Positions 29,869 to 38,439 of a DNA stretch of 64,000 nt are shown piece after piece (positions within the stretch are counted from its first letter, which is position 1; every line of letters starts with the position of its first letter). Position numbers and translations under genes: made by a program. This DNA is from Pollutimonas sp036675275 (GTDB taxonomy: Bacteria; Pseudomonadota; Gammaproteobacteria; Burkholderiales; Burkholderiaceae_B). Under the pieces are notes generated by a model that worked only from the letters and a program-made list of their open reading frames with translations, made no database searches and had not been told where the DNA came from. The DNA lies in assembly GCA_036675275.1 (NCBI GenBank), contig JAKFFG010000005.1:434001-498000 (forward strand). Reading direction: 5' to 3'.

Positions 29869-30819
29869 ATGAACAACATCGCAGCCATCACCCAGGACAT
29901 TTACGATACCCGCGATGCGTTCGCCGCGGTCCTGACTGATCCATCCATCAACTTCGAGCGCGAAGCCGGGTTCGCCATTCAGGTATTGCAAGGAAACGAA
30001 TATTCGCTCAAGGCGGCAATGAGCGACCGGCAAGCCGTTATTAATGCCGTAACGAACATCGCCGCCATTGGTATCAGCTTAAACCCAGCCAAGAAACAGG
30101 CTTATCTGGTCCCGCGCAAAGGCAAAATATGCCTGGATATCAGCTACATGGGCTTGATGGATCTGGCGATGGCGACAGGCTCAGTTAAATGGGCCAAGGC
30201 TTCACTTGTTCATGAGGCCGATAACTTCGCATTGAACGGCTTCGACGCGCCGCCTACGCACCAGCACAACCCATTCTCAAAGGACCGTGGGCCAGTCGTC
30301 GGTGTGTATGTGGTCGTCAAGACGGCGGACGGCGACTACTTGACCGACTGCATGAGCAAAGAGGACGTAGACGCCATCATGAACCGTTCCGAATCGGTCA
30401 AGTCCGGCAAGTCATCGCCCTGGAAAACGGATTACGGCGAAATGGCAAAAAAGACGGTCGTCAAGCGCGCCTATAAGTATTGGCCGAAGACCGAGCGCCT
30501 GGAGCAAGCCATTCATCACTTGAATACTGACGCCGGAGAAGGAATCAACTTTTCATCGGCACCAACTGCTGACCCGGATATATTGCCCCGGCTTCGCAAG
30601 CTGGTCGCTGCGGCGCCGACATCGGAAGCCCTGACGCAGGTCTGGGTAGACGGCCTCGCCGAAGTGAAAGCCACCAAAGATATGAAGCTGTACGACGCTT
30701 TCAAGGCGGCAGTATCAGAGCGCGGCGCCGCATTGCGTGGTGAAGCTACGCCGACAGACACTCCGCCTGACGATGGCAACACTGTCGATGAGGGTGAATA
30801 CGAAGGAGCTGAGCAATGA
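29869..30819 (+). CDS. recT: RecT single-strand annealing protein
   Basis: A 316-residue annealing protein of the RecT family. It pairs complementary single strands made by the adjacent exonuclease. The core has QAVINAVTNIAAIGISLNPA, KKQAYLVPRKGKICLDISYM and the ending GEMAKKTVVKRAYKYWPK. The C-terminal 60 residues are acidic and flexible, as in RecT. It overlaps the exonuclease gene by four bases, forming a Red/RecET-type module under the pL-like promoter. Confidence 0.95.
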   Translation: MNNIAAITQDIYDTRDAFAAVLTDPSINFEREAGFAIQVLQGNEYSLKAAMSDRQAVINAVTNIAAIGISLNPAKKQAYLVPRKGKICLDISYMGLMDLAMATGSVKWAKASLVHEADNFALNGFDAPPTHQHNPFSKDRGPVVGVYVVVKTADGDYLTDCMSKEDVDAIMNRSESVKSGKSSPWKTDYGEMAKKTVVKRAYKYWPKTERLEQAIHHLNTDAGEGINFSSAPTADPDILPRLRKLVAAAPTSEALTQVWVDGLAEVKATKDMKLYDAFKAAVSERGAALRGEATPTDTPPDDGNTVDEGEYEGAEQ

Positions 30820-31448
30820 TCTTTATAGACTGCGCCCAGGGCACGCCAGAGTGGCATTCGGCTCGAACAGGCGTTTGCACCGCAAGCCGATTCAAAGATG
30901 CTTGCGACTTCCTGAAGAACGGGAAGCCCACACAAAAGAATCTGGATTACGCCTACGACATTGCCATTGAGACGATCAGCGGCGAAACCAGCGACGATAT
31001 TTACATTACCCAGGTCATGCGCGCCGGCATGGACCGCGAGCCATTCGCCCGGCTCGCCTACGAGGAAAAAACCGGAAACCTCGCGGAAGAGTCCGGCATT
31101 GTTCTGACTGATGATCGCCTGTTCGGATACTCAACTGATGGCTTCGTTGGCGCCGATGGCCTTATCGAAATCAAGTGCCTTAGCTCGTCACGCAAGATCA
31201 TCGAAATGCTGGAAACGGGCGACATATCCGACTATGAACACCAGATTCAAGGCGGAATGTGGGTCACGGGCCGCAAATGGTGTGACTTCATCATGTATGT
31301 GCCGAAACTGGAAAGCATCGGGAAAAACCTGTTTATCAAGCGCATCGAGCGCAATGACGAGTTCATTGACGGAATGGTCGATAACTTGATTGACTTCTCG
31401 CGGCGTGTCAAAACCCATGTCGAGCAATTGAAGGAGAAAGCCGCATGA
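30816..31448 (+). CDS. YqaJ/lambda exonuclease-type recombinase
   Basis: A 210-residue 5'-3' exonuclease of the YqaJ fold. Catalytic motifs: GTPEWHSARTG near the N-terminus, the Asp/Glu-Lys centre YSTDGFVGADGLIEIKCLSS (about 108-127), and YEHQIQGGMWVTG. It works with RecT to make single-strand tails. The start overlaps recT (ATGA). Confidence 0.93.
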   Translation: MIFIDCAQGTPEWHSARTGVCTASRFKDACDFLKNGKPTQKNLDYAYDIAIETISGETSDDIYITQVMRAGMDREPFARLAYEEKTGNLAEESGIVLTDDRLFGYSTDGFVGADGLIEIKCLSSSRKIIEMLETGDISDYEHQIQGGMWVTGRKWCDFIMYVPKLESIGKNLFIKRIERNDEFIDGMVDNLIDFSRRVKTHVEQLKEKAA

Positions 31449-31696
31449 ACGCAATAGAGCATTGGGTAGCCCAGAACAAGGACGTTCCGCTTCTACAGGC
31501 AAAAGTAAATCATATCCCAGACGAAAAGTCCGACAAGGGCAAATCCTGCATCGTCGTCTACGGCCGGCAGATCGAAGCCCTTCACGTTGAAGGCATGACG
31601 CTCAAGGATATCGCCAAGCAGCTAGGCCTTAATTACAACGGGCTGCGCGGGATTTATAGCAGGTATCGGCGCATCAAGCCGGAACTGGACGATTAA
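31445..31696 (+). CDS. Small helix-turn-helix phage protein
   Basis: An 83-residue protein. The C-terminal half holds an HTH (MTLKDIAKQLGLNYNGLRGI) followed by YSRYRRIKPELDD. It overlaps the exonuclease stop by four bases. A regulatory role is likely but the target is unknown. Confidence 0.65.
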   Translation: MNAIEHWVAQNKDVPLLQAKVNHIPDEKSDKGKSCIVVYGRQIEALHVEGMTLKDIAKQLGLNYNGLRGIYSRYRRIKPELDD

Positions 31697-31739
31697 CCAC
31701 ACGGCCACCAAACATGGCCGCCCTACCCAAGGTGAGGCC

Positions 31740-32171
31740 ATGAAAAAGAAACGCAACAAGCCCTATATCCCCCGCGAGAAGAAAGCGCCGATGATCGTCG
31801 GCCAGCAGATGGTGTTCGCCCCTATCACGCAATTCTTGCATCAGATCCGCCATTCCGAAATCTTGGAGTACCGCGGCGAGTCGATGATCGAGCACCCGGC
31901 CTGGTCCGAACTGTACTCGGCGGTACCGACGCTTCGGCTCTTCGCCAATGTGTTTGCACTGTGGGCGGCAGAGACAGGCAGCACGATCAACGTCTGGCCC
32001 CTGCGCCAACTGGCAAACCATCTGGTCTATGAAATGCCAATTACCGAATCCACCCTGGCGCCAGTCGAGAGGCTATTCGAGCGCATGCAGATGATCGGCA
32101 ATACGTGGACCCACGCACAAACAATCGGCTACCTGGAACGCGCAGGGCTGACAGAAACGGAGGCAGCATGA
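31740..32171 (+). CDS. Phage protein, unknown
   Basis: A 143-residue protein with a basic start (MKKKRNKPYIPREKKAP) and a helical body (ANVFALWAAETGSTINVWPL). A good site AAGGTGAGG precedes ATG 31740. It overlaps the next gene by four bases. No family is recognised. Confidence 0.65.
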   Translation: MKKKRNKPYIPREKKAPMIVGQQMVFAPITQFLHQIRHSEILEYRGESMIEHPAWSELYSAVPTLRLFANVFALWAAETGSTINVWPLRQLANHLVYEMPITESTLAPVERLFERMQMIGNTWTHAQTIGYLERAGLTETEAA

Positions 32172-32491
32172 GCGAATACCAACTTCACACCCAGGGCGCG
32201 GCCCACAACTACACACCGCCTTTCGATGGGCGCGACCCAATGCGCAACCGGCATATCGGGAATATACCTATCCCCGGGGTCAAGCGATACACCCTCGGCT
32301 GCCTATTGAAGCACAACGTAGGCCGCCCGGACATGGTGGAGAGCCCGCATGGCGAGTACGTGTCGTACAGCGACTATCGGGCGCTTGAGCTCCACAACGA
32401 AATGCAACTACTCCTGCGCAAAGGCGTTGATGAGCAGTTGGCATATGCGCTGGCGACGATTGAATCTATGAAGGCAAGGAGTGCGGTATGA
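32168..32491 (+). CDS. Phage protein, unknown
   Basis: A 107-residue protein. ATG 32168 (GGAGG upstream) overlaps the previous stop. The N-terminal half is polar (SEYQLHTQGAAHNYTPPFDG) and the C-terminal half helical. No family is recognised. Confidence 0.65.
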   Translation: MSEYQLHTQGAAHNYTPPFDGRDPMRNRHIGNIPIPGVKRYTLGCLLKHNVGRPDMVESPHGEYVSYSDYRALELHNEMQLLLRKGVDEQLAYALATIESMKARSAV

Positions 32492-33417
32492 ATATCGAAC
32501 AGGCAGCGATGAAGCTGGCGTGGGATGAGCTAGACGAACGGCAGCGCGAGATTTACACGGGGTATGCGGCCATGACGGAAATCGAGCTTGACCGGCAGGG
32601 GCGGGGTGAGCCTGTGGCGGAGCTTGTATCGCAGTACGGCGACCCGGAAGCGTTTGGCAAGCGCGCAATAAAGTGGCTGGTAAGTTTTCAAAAAATGCCT
32701 TACGGGACTAAGCTCTACCTCGCCCCACAACCCGCCGAGCCGGTGAAGGTGCCGAGCGACGCGGAAATAGACTGCGTGATCGGAAGCTGTCGACCTTATC
32801 TGGTCCATGAAAGCGAGCGCCAATATTTCCACAGGTTGATCAGAGACGCACTACAACAATTCTGTCAGCCCGCACAGCCTGTCGCGAGCATGGGGCCGGC
32901 GACATGCCGAGCCGTGCGCGCGACAGCCCCAGTCACAACAGCAGACTGCACATGTCCTAGTGGAGACGGATCGCTCCGATGGCCCTGTCCATCGCATCCA
33001 CCAGAGGAAGGGCAGGCACAGCAGGACGCCGATAAGGTGGTTGCGCAGCCCGCAAATTTCCCACCAGCGGGCGCAATAGACCTTGAATACACATTGAAAG
33101 GCTTGATTCACAAGGTAGAAGTAGCAGGGAACCCAAACCAAGGCGCTGTCCCTTGGTTTATGTGTAGCTTGCTACGTCAGGCATTGCCTCACCTGAAACG
33201 CCTCGACAGCATGGAGGCAGTACGGCCCGACCCGGCGATGGCGGGGGATGAGCTAAGCGATGACGATATTCAGGGTCTTCTGAGCGAATACGGCGACCAC
33301 CATACCGAACATGGCCTGATTTCTTATGACAAATGGACGTTATTAGAAGCGGGACGCGCCCTACTCAAGCGCGTTCAGCCAGCGGAGCCAAAGCATAGGA
33401 TCGGAGAAAATAAATGA
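32488..33417 (+). CDS. Phage accessory protein, modular
   Basis: A 309-residue protein built from pieces common in phages of this host group. It has a helical start with DRQGRGEPVAELVSQYGDPE, then AEPVKVPSDAEID, a Cys/Pro-rich middle (ADCTCPSGDGSLRWPCPSHP) and an acidic helical end (ELSDDDIQGLLSEYGDHHTE). The repeated linker AEPVKVPSD also occurs in the gene at 29,060. Domain shuffling is likely. The function is unknown. Confidence 0.6.
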   Translation: MNIEQAAMKLAWDELDERQREIYTGYAAMTEIELDRQGRGEPVAELVSQYGDPEAFGKRAIKWLVSFQKMPYGTKLYLAPQPAEPVKVPSDAEIDCVIGSCRPYLVHESERQYFHRLIRDALQQFCQPAQPVASMGPATCRAVRATAPVTTADCTCPSGDGSLRWPCPSHPPEEGQAQQDADKVVAQPANFPPAGAIDLEYTLKGLIHKVEVAGNPNQGAVPWFMCSLLRQALPHLKRLDSMEAVRPDPAMAGDELSDDDIQGLLSEYGDHHTEHGLISYDKWTLLEAGRALLKRVQPAEPKHRIGENK

Positions 33418-33914
33418 AAAAACCAAACGAAATATATGCGTATTCCGAACAAAGCAAAACGTGCCTTATAAGAATAGATAAATCCAATTGCAGGGGGCTA
33501 AATGGTAAAGATGCAGGGTCACTAGATGGCAGTAAATACTATAGGGTTCAACGTTTAGGCAAAAAGCTTCTTTGCCATAGGATTGTTTATGAAATTTTTA
33601 ACGGGCCAATTCCAGATGGTTTGCAAATAGACCATATAAATGGCGTAAAAACCGACAACAGAATAGAGAATTTAAGGCTGGCAACACCGTCGCAAAACCA
33701 GCAAAACCAAGGTTGGAATAGCGGAAACACAACGGGCGTTAGGGGGCTAGATTGGAATAGAGGGTCTTGGAGAGGCAAGATTAGGTGCGGAGGCGTAAGG
33801 CACCATTTCCACTCACAGGACCGAACAGAAGTCGAGCAATGGCTAATTAAAACTAGGCAGGAGTTGCACGGGGAGTTTTCTTTTGACCAAGCCATGCAAC
33901 AGGAAAAGCCATGA
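33414..33914 (+). CDS. HNH homing endonuclease with AP2-like domain
   Basis: A 166-residue nuclease: HNH motif LCHRIVYEIFNGPIPDGLQI, DHINGVKTDNRIENLRLATP, then NQQNQGWNSGNTTGVRGLDW and an AP2-type DNA-binding end. Base composition is clearly more AT-rich than the flanking genes, a sign of separate origin. It has overlapping start and stop with both neighbours, so it fits cleanly into the operon. Confidence 0.88.
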   Translation: MKKPNEIYAYSEQSKTCLIRIDKSNCRGLNGKDAGSLDGSKYYRVQRLGKKLLCHRIVYEIFNGPIPDGLQIDHINGVKTDNRIENLRLATPSQNQQNQGWNSGNTTGVRGLDWNRGSWRGKIRCGGVRHHFHSQDRTEVEQWLIKTRQELHGEFSFDQAMQQEKP

Positions 33915-34142
33915 CCCCCCCCCCGCGAACTAGAGCGCACCCGAAACGGAGCAAAGGTCATGGAGCGAACGCTGGAGGCTGCGAAGGATGAAATTGTCCG
34001 ACTGCGTGAGGATTACGCGGACAGCCAGGATCGGATTAAGGCGCTTGAAGATGCGCTGCGCGGAATCGTCACCGCCTGGCACGATGGCAGCGACGTTGAT
34101 GTACTTATTGACCACGCTGCTGCGCTATTGGAGAAATCATGA
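33911..34142 (+). CDS. Small coiled-coil phage protein, reading frame broken at a C10 tract
   Basis: ATG 33911 overlaps the HNH stop as usual in this operon, but ten C at 33915-33924 put it out of frame. With nine C the protein would read through ELERTRNGAKVMERTLEAAK into the coiled coil IVRLREDYADSQDRIKALED and end at 34142. As written, the downstream part is open only from ATG 33960 (60 residues, GGAGCAAAGG upstream). Either phase variation, a sequencing slip, or use of the inner start explains it. Confidence 0.6.
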
Positions 34143-34348
34143 GCACCCGAACCATCATTGAAATCAACCACGATCACCTGACCCTGCATACGGCCGCCGA
34201 TCTTGTCAGCTTGCTGGGTAGCTTGCGCCTATCCACGGTCACCGGACTCCTCAACCAGAACAACGGCAATCCGGTAGACGCAGGCAGCGGCATCCGTATT
34301 CTTGCCCAGCGCCATCACTCGGAAACGCTCAAGCTGGAGGTGAAATGA
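34139..34348 (+). CDS. Small phage protein, unknown
   Basis: A 69-residue protein (starts MSTRTIIEINHDHLTLHTAA) with a predicted strand-helix-strand pattern. It overlaps both neighbours by four bases. No family is recognised. Confidence 0.6.
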   Translation: MSTRTIIEINHDHLTLHTAADLVSLLGSLRLSTVTGLLNQNNGNPVDAGSGIRILAQRHHSETLKLEVK

Positions 34349-34554
34349 GCACGCCAATTTTCCCGGCGCAGTCCTCGCCACCGGATTACGACTGTCACCG
34401 CTGTTTCAAGGAGCAGCCGAACAAGTGGCCATTCCTATCCAAGATGATCCTCTGCCCTGCTTGCGGCAACAAGCGGTGCCCCAAAGCCAGCGATCACCGA
34501 CTGGAATGCACTGGCAGCAATGAGCCTGGACAGCCCGGGAGTGTTTACGGTTGA
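34345..34554 (+). CDS. Small zinc-finger phage protein
   Basis: A 69-residue protein with CHRCF, then CPACGNKRCPKASDHRLECT and GSNEPGQPGS. This conserved block is common in phage genomes and suggests a zinc-bound fold. The function is unknown. Confidence 0.7.
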   Translation: MSTPIFPAQSSPPDYDCHRCFKEQPNKWPFLSKMILCPACGNKRCPKASDHRLECTGSNEPGQPGSVYG

Positions 34555-34641
34555 CCGAAGCGGTGAAACGAATGCTGTCGATCACGGCAGCGGAATGGAA
34601 TCTAAGCGCCCCGAGTGGGCGTTAATTTTGGGAGCATGATA

Positions 34642-34848
34642 ATGAGCGCCATCATGACGCCCGCCGAGCTGCGGGAGCTTACCGGCTACTGCCGCTCGGC
34701 GGAGCAAAGGCGTATGCTTGACGAACACGGAATCCCGTACAAGGCAGTCGGGAGCCGCACCATTGTAATGAGCGGCCATGTAACGGCATGGGTAGAAGGT
34801 AGGCCCATTCGTCGCATGGTCGAACCAAACTTCGACGCCATCCTATGA
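34642..34848 (+). CDS. DUF4224 protein next to integrase, possible excision factor
   Basis: A 68-residue protein. MTPAELRELTGYCRSAEQRR then LDEHGIPYKAVGSRTIVMSG is the DUF4224 pattern: a small winged-helix-like fold encoded just upstream of phage integrases. It probably assists excision or regulates int, which it overlaps by four bases. ATG 34642 has GGAG seven bases upstream. Confidence 0.78.
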   Translation: MSAIMTPAELRELTGYCRSAEQRRMLDEHGIPYKAVGSRTIVMSGHVTAWVEGRPIRRMVEPNFDAIL

Positions 34849-35870
34849 CAAACAAACACCCGCGCCTACGCCACCACACGCGCAAACGCGCCAATGGGAA
34901 AGTTGTCGTTTATTACTTCTACGACATGCGCGGACTTGGCGAGGCTGATGTGCCGCTTGGTAGCGATCATGCCGAAGCCATCAAGAAGTGGGATGAATTG
35001 CACAATCGCAAGCCGCGCATTGCCGGAACGATAGAGCAGGCTTTCGCGGAGTGGGAAAAGGAGCGGCTGCCAAAGTACGAGAACAAGGGCACGCGGGATA
35101 TGTACACGCGCAACCTGCGCCACATTCGCCCGGTCTTTGGCCCTGCTACGTGGGATTCTGTCACGCTGCCGCACTTGAAAGCGTATCTTGACCGTCGAAC
35201 CGCCAAGACCATCGGCAATCGGGAAATGGCCTTGCTGTCTATTGTATGGAATTATGCGCGCCTGAAAGGCTTTACGGCACTCCCTTGGCCTGCTGCCGGT
35301 ATGGAGCGGTCTGGGTGGAAGAACCCGGAGAATGCTCGTAGGTTTGAAGTCACGGACGCGCTCTTTGACGCCGTATATGCGAAGGCCGACCCGTTACTTA
35401 GGTCTTGCATGGATATCGCCACTGCGACCGGCTTACGGCTCACTGATGTTCGTACCATTGCGATGCCGCATAACGGGATGCTGCGCTTCCAAGCGAACAA
35501 GACCGACAAGCCCGCATACTTCGAGGTAGCATCATCGCCGGTTCTATCTGCTGTGCTTGAGCGTCGACAGGCAATAAAGGCATCGCATGTGATGTTTCTG
35601 AGCGACGAGAATGGCCGGCCAGTCAGTGAGTCAAAGCTGCGCGGTCGATACGACAAGGCCCGGATTGCAGCGGCACAGGAAGCCGATAAGGCGGGTGACA
35701 CCGATCTGGCCCAAAGCATACGCGCTATGTTCTTGCGGGATATGCGCAAGCGTGCGAGTGACATTGCCGGGACTGATGAGGAAGCCAGCAAACTACTTCA
35801 GCACAGCAGCGTTTCAATCACCAAAAAGCACTATAGGTCTAAACCTTCGAAGCTTCAAGCAGTAAGGTAA
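34845..35870 (+). CDS. int: Phage integrase, tyrosine recombinase
   Basis: A 341-residue site-specific recombinase. N-terminal arm-binding part (1-60), SAM-like core-binding part (62-145) and catalytic domain follow. Visible catalytic residues: Arg198 (TGLRLTDV), Lys219 (QANKTDK), Arg301, His320 (LLQHSS) and Tyr330 (KKHYRS). The usual H-x-x-R box reads RDMR (298-301), i.e. Arg in place of His, a substitution that should be tolerable but is worth noting. It stands next to the tRNA-Leu att site. Confidence 0.93.
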   Translation: MTNKHPRLRHHTRKRANGKVVVYYFYDMRGLGEADVPLGSDHAEAIKKWDELHNRKPRIAGTIEQAFAEWEKERLPKYENKGTRDMYTRNLRHIRPVFGPATWDSVTLPHLKAYLDRRTAKTIGNREMALLSIVWNYARLKGFTALPWPAAGMERSGWKNPENARRFEVTDALFDAVYAKADPLLRSCMDIATATGLRLTDVRTIAMPHNGMLRFQANKTDKPAYFEVASSPVLSAVLERRQAIKASHVMFLSDENGRPVSESKLRGRYDKARIAAAQEADKAGDTDLAQSIRAMFLRDMRKRASDIAGTDEEASKLLQHSSVSITKKHYRSKPSKLQAVR

Positions 35871-35874
35871 AAGT

Positions 35875-35928
35875 GTTCCGCATTTACCATGTTCTAGCAG
35901 TGCGTGACGAAGCAACTAAATGCGGAAC
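35875..35928. repeat. 12-bp perfect inverted repeat beside the att site
   Basis: GTTCCGCATTTA (35875-35886) and TAAATGCGGAAC (35917-35928), 30 bp between. It lies between int and the attachment core. Candidates are integrase arm sites or a large transcript hairpin. Confidence 0.7.
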
Positions 35929-35967
35929 GTTTCGCCTCGAAACCCGCATGAATCCTCACTTTCTATA

Positions 35968-36026
35968 AGAGACTTAAAATCTCTCGACCACTGGTCGTGC
36001 CGGTTCGATTCCGGCTGGGTGCACCA
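35968..36026 (+). pseudogene. 3' fragment of tRNA-Leu(UAA), prophage attachment site
   Basis: It begins at the anticodon stem AGAGA and has the loop CTTAAAA with anticodon TAA, the long variable arm, a T-arm GCCGG-TTCGATT-CCGGC and the acceptor strand TGGGTGC-A-CCA. No matching 5' half (GCACCCA...) precedes it. It is therefore the displaced 3' end left at one prophage end. The intact gene should lie at the other end, left of the window. Confidence 0.88.
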
Positions 36027-36065
36027 AGAACTTTACCAGCAGTAGCGCTGCCAACGCTATGCCAC

Positions 36066-38132
36066 CTAATACTGCATGCGCACGCCCATCATTACACGCC
36101 TGCCCGGCAATGGAGCAGCGGAAGATAAGAAAGAGGCATGGTTGAATGCCTGCTGGTTCATCAGGTTCGTGGCACGCAGATACACCGTATAGTCCGTAGG
36201 GCCCACCTCCCCATCGTAGGACACGCCAAGATTCACCATGTTGTAGCCCGGTGTTTCATCCTCGTAGTCCGCCAGGCGGTCTTGACGGAATACGCGGTAC
36301 GCCTCCACATTGGCCGACCAGTTATCGTCCAGTCGGGCTTGAAGGCGGGCACCTGCACGCACCGCAGGTATCCGCGGAAGATTGCCTGCACTGCCAGTCA
36401 GTTTTCCCCGGACCATATCGCCGAATACCGTAGCGGTCACATGGCTATTGAATCGATAGCTCGCTTCCGCTTCTACGCCTGTGAATTCCGCGTCGTGCTG
36501 CGCATATTCGATCAGGCGAAAATCATCGTGGCGGTCAAGTGTATTTGCGTAGATGTAGTTCTTGACCCGATTGTGGAACAGGCTGACGGCAAAGCGCGCA
36601 TCGCCCATGTGTTTGCGTAAGGTGAGATCGATGTTCTGTGACGTTTCCGGCTTCAAATCCTCATTGCCTATCTCGTAGGTGTTGGTCGCCAGGTGTATGC
36701 CGTCGGCGTAGAGCTCCTGCGCAGTCGGCAGTCTTTGCGATCGCGATACCGACAATGCCAGCGAATACATCGGCGCAAAGTCCCAGATTGCGGCGCCCGA
36801 CAGCGACGTTCCATCCAGCGCCGATTTGGCTTTGTTATTCTCGGGAGTAACGGATTGCCATTCCTGGCGCGCACCCACCTCAAAACGCCAATCCTGCAAT
36901 CGATACTCTTCCAGTAAAAAGATGCCTGCGGTCTCTGTTGTGGTTTCCGGAAGGAAACTTTCCTCGCCCAGTGCGCTGAATTCGCTACGCGAGCCTTGCA
37001 CGCCCACGACGCCGCGCCAACCCGCGACGGGCTGGTGCTCGAATTCGACACGCGCATCATAGCCTCGGTTCTTGAAAGTGGTCGCCACCACCCCGCCTTC
37101 AATTTCTTCATGCTGGTAATCGGTCAGGCCGCCACGCACCCGTATCTTCTCGACGCCGGCAAACGGCTTGCGATACTCACCGCGCACGTCGACGCGCTCC
37201 GTCTTTAACCTGACGAATGGAGCCGCCTCATCATGGCCCGCTTCATGCTCTTCGTGACCGTGGTCGTCATGCTCATCGCCATGGCCGCCGCAATGCAGAT
37301 GGCTGCCGTGAGGATGACAAGACTCATACTCATGGTTATGTCCCGGCAAACCATATTCACTATGCGTATTGGTATACGCCATTCCGATAAATCCGCGACT
37401 GCCTATCCATGACATGCCCACACTGCCGGTCGCACTTTCCTCGAAAGAACCGTTCAGGCGCTCATCCGGCCAGTCAGGCACCCGATAGTCATCTGATCGG
37501 CGCCTGAGCCCTTCCACATGAATCGCGAAATTGTCTTGGCCGGCCGTTACGCCAAAGGCGGCGGCACGCTCGCTGGATCCCGTTGCACCACGCAGCTCGG
37601 TGTAGGCTTGCACGCCATTCTCCGGTATGGCTTCGGGGATCTTTTCGTCGATGACATTGACCACCCCTCCTATGGCGCCTCCCCCGTACAGCAGCGTAGC
37701 CGGGCCGCGAAGGACCTCGATACGGCGCGCGAGCATCGGTTCGCTCGTGATGGCGTGATCCGGTGAAATTCCTGAGGCATCCATCAGTTCGGAACCGTCG
37801 GACAGTATCTTGACACGCGGCGCCGTCTGTCCGCGAATGACCGGCCGGCTCGCGCCCGCTCCAAAGGTATCTGCATGCACGCCCAGCATCCCGTTCAGGG
37901 TGTCGCCCAGCGTCGCTTCCCGCCTCAGAATCAACTCGGAGCCATCCAGTGTCTCGGCGGGTGTCGCCATCGAATCCGCATCAAGACCCAACGCACTGGC
38001 GGACACGGTGATTGTGTCCAAGGTTTGCGGATTGTCGTTGCCGGACATCGATGGCGTTCCCGTCTGAGCGGCGAGCATCGGGCTGAAGACCAGCATAACT
38101 GCGGTGACTGATGCACGAAATTTAAATGACAC
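36066..38132 (-). CDS. znuD: TonB-dependent zinc receptor ZnuD
   Basis: A 688-residue outer-membrane receptor for zinc uptake. Signal peptide about 1-24, TonB-box region DTITVSAS, plug domain (to about 165) with RGQTAPRVKILSDGSE, then the beta barrel ending in an aromatic residue (MQY). An extracellular loop (about 265-302) is packed with His, Asp and Glu (CHPHGSHLHCGGHGDEHDDH), as in ZnuD. The start is GTG 38132 with GGAG upstream; the in-frame TTG at 38144 is unlikely. A Zur box lies upstream. It is the first chromosomal gene beyond the prophage. Confidence 0.92.
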   Translation of the reverse strand: MSFKFRASVTAVMLVFSPMLAAQTGTPSMSGNDNPQTLDTITVSASALGLDADSMATPAETLDGSELILRREATLGDTLNGMLGVHADTFGAGASRPVIRGQTAPRVKILSDGSELMDASGISPDHAITSEPMLARRIEVLRGPATLLYGGGAIGGVVNVIDEKIPEAIPENGVQAYTELRGATGSSERAAAFGVTAGQDNFAIHVEGLRRRSDDYRVPDWPDERLNGSFEESATGSVGMSWIGSRGFIGMAYTNTHSEYGLPGHNHEYESCHPHGSHLHCGGHGDEHDDHGHEEHEAGHDEAAPFVRLKTERVDVRGEYRKPFAGVEKIRVRGGLTDYQHEEIEGGVVATTFKNRGYDARVEFEHQPVAGWRGVVGVQGSRSEFSALGEESFLPETTTETAGIFLLEEYRLQDWRFEVGARQEWQSVTPENNKAKSALDGTSLSGAAIWDFAPMYSLALSVSRSQRLPTAQELYADGIHLATNTYEIGNEDLKPETSQNIDLTLRKHMGDARFAVSLFHNRVKNYIYANTLDRHDDFRLIEYAQHDAEFTGVEAEASYRFNSHVTATVFGDMVRGKLTGSAGNLPRIPAVRAGARLQARLDDNWSANVEAYRVFRQDRLADYEDETPGYNMVNLGVSYDGEVGPTDYTVYLRATNLMNQQAFNHASFLSSAAPLPGRRVMMGVRMQY

Positions 38133-38173
38133 TGGCTTCTCCAAGCGAGTTGATTATTGGTTTATTTCAGATC

Positions 38174-38196
38174 GCAATGTTATAACATAACATTGC
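38174..38196. promoter_or_regulatory. Zur box upstream of znuD
   Basis: GCAATGTTAT-N3-ATAACATTGC, a 23-bp inverted repeat very close to the proteobacterial Zur consensus (ATGTTATA-type arms). It lies 42 bp before the znuD start, so znuD should be repressed when zinc is sufficient. Confidence 0.88.
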
Positions 38197-38287
38197 AAAC
38201 CAATTGAGAAATCGTATCGTTTCAAGAAAAAGCCGGGAATTTATTGTTCAATCTTGCGCCGGTCCGATTCCGTGCACGCCGCACAAA

Positions 38288-38330
38288 GAAAAACCCCCAA
38301 CGTCTGGACGTTGATCCAGATGTTGGGGGT
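38288..38330 (-). terminator. Terminator after pnp
   Basis: A 16-bp stem with one G-T pair (ACCCCCAACATCTGGA side) and the loop TCAACG, followed by TTTTT on the minus strand. It lies 110 bp beyond the pnp stop. Confidence 0.88.
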
Positions 38331-38439
38331 AATTCATGACGCTGTTTTGCTTCGCCTTGCCAAGGTTACGAGACAGGATCCCGACGGCGGGCGAAACGGC
38401 GGCTAGAGGCGCCCGGGCCTATGGGCACCCGCCACACTA

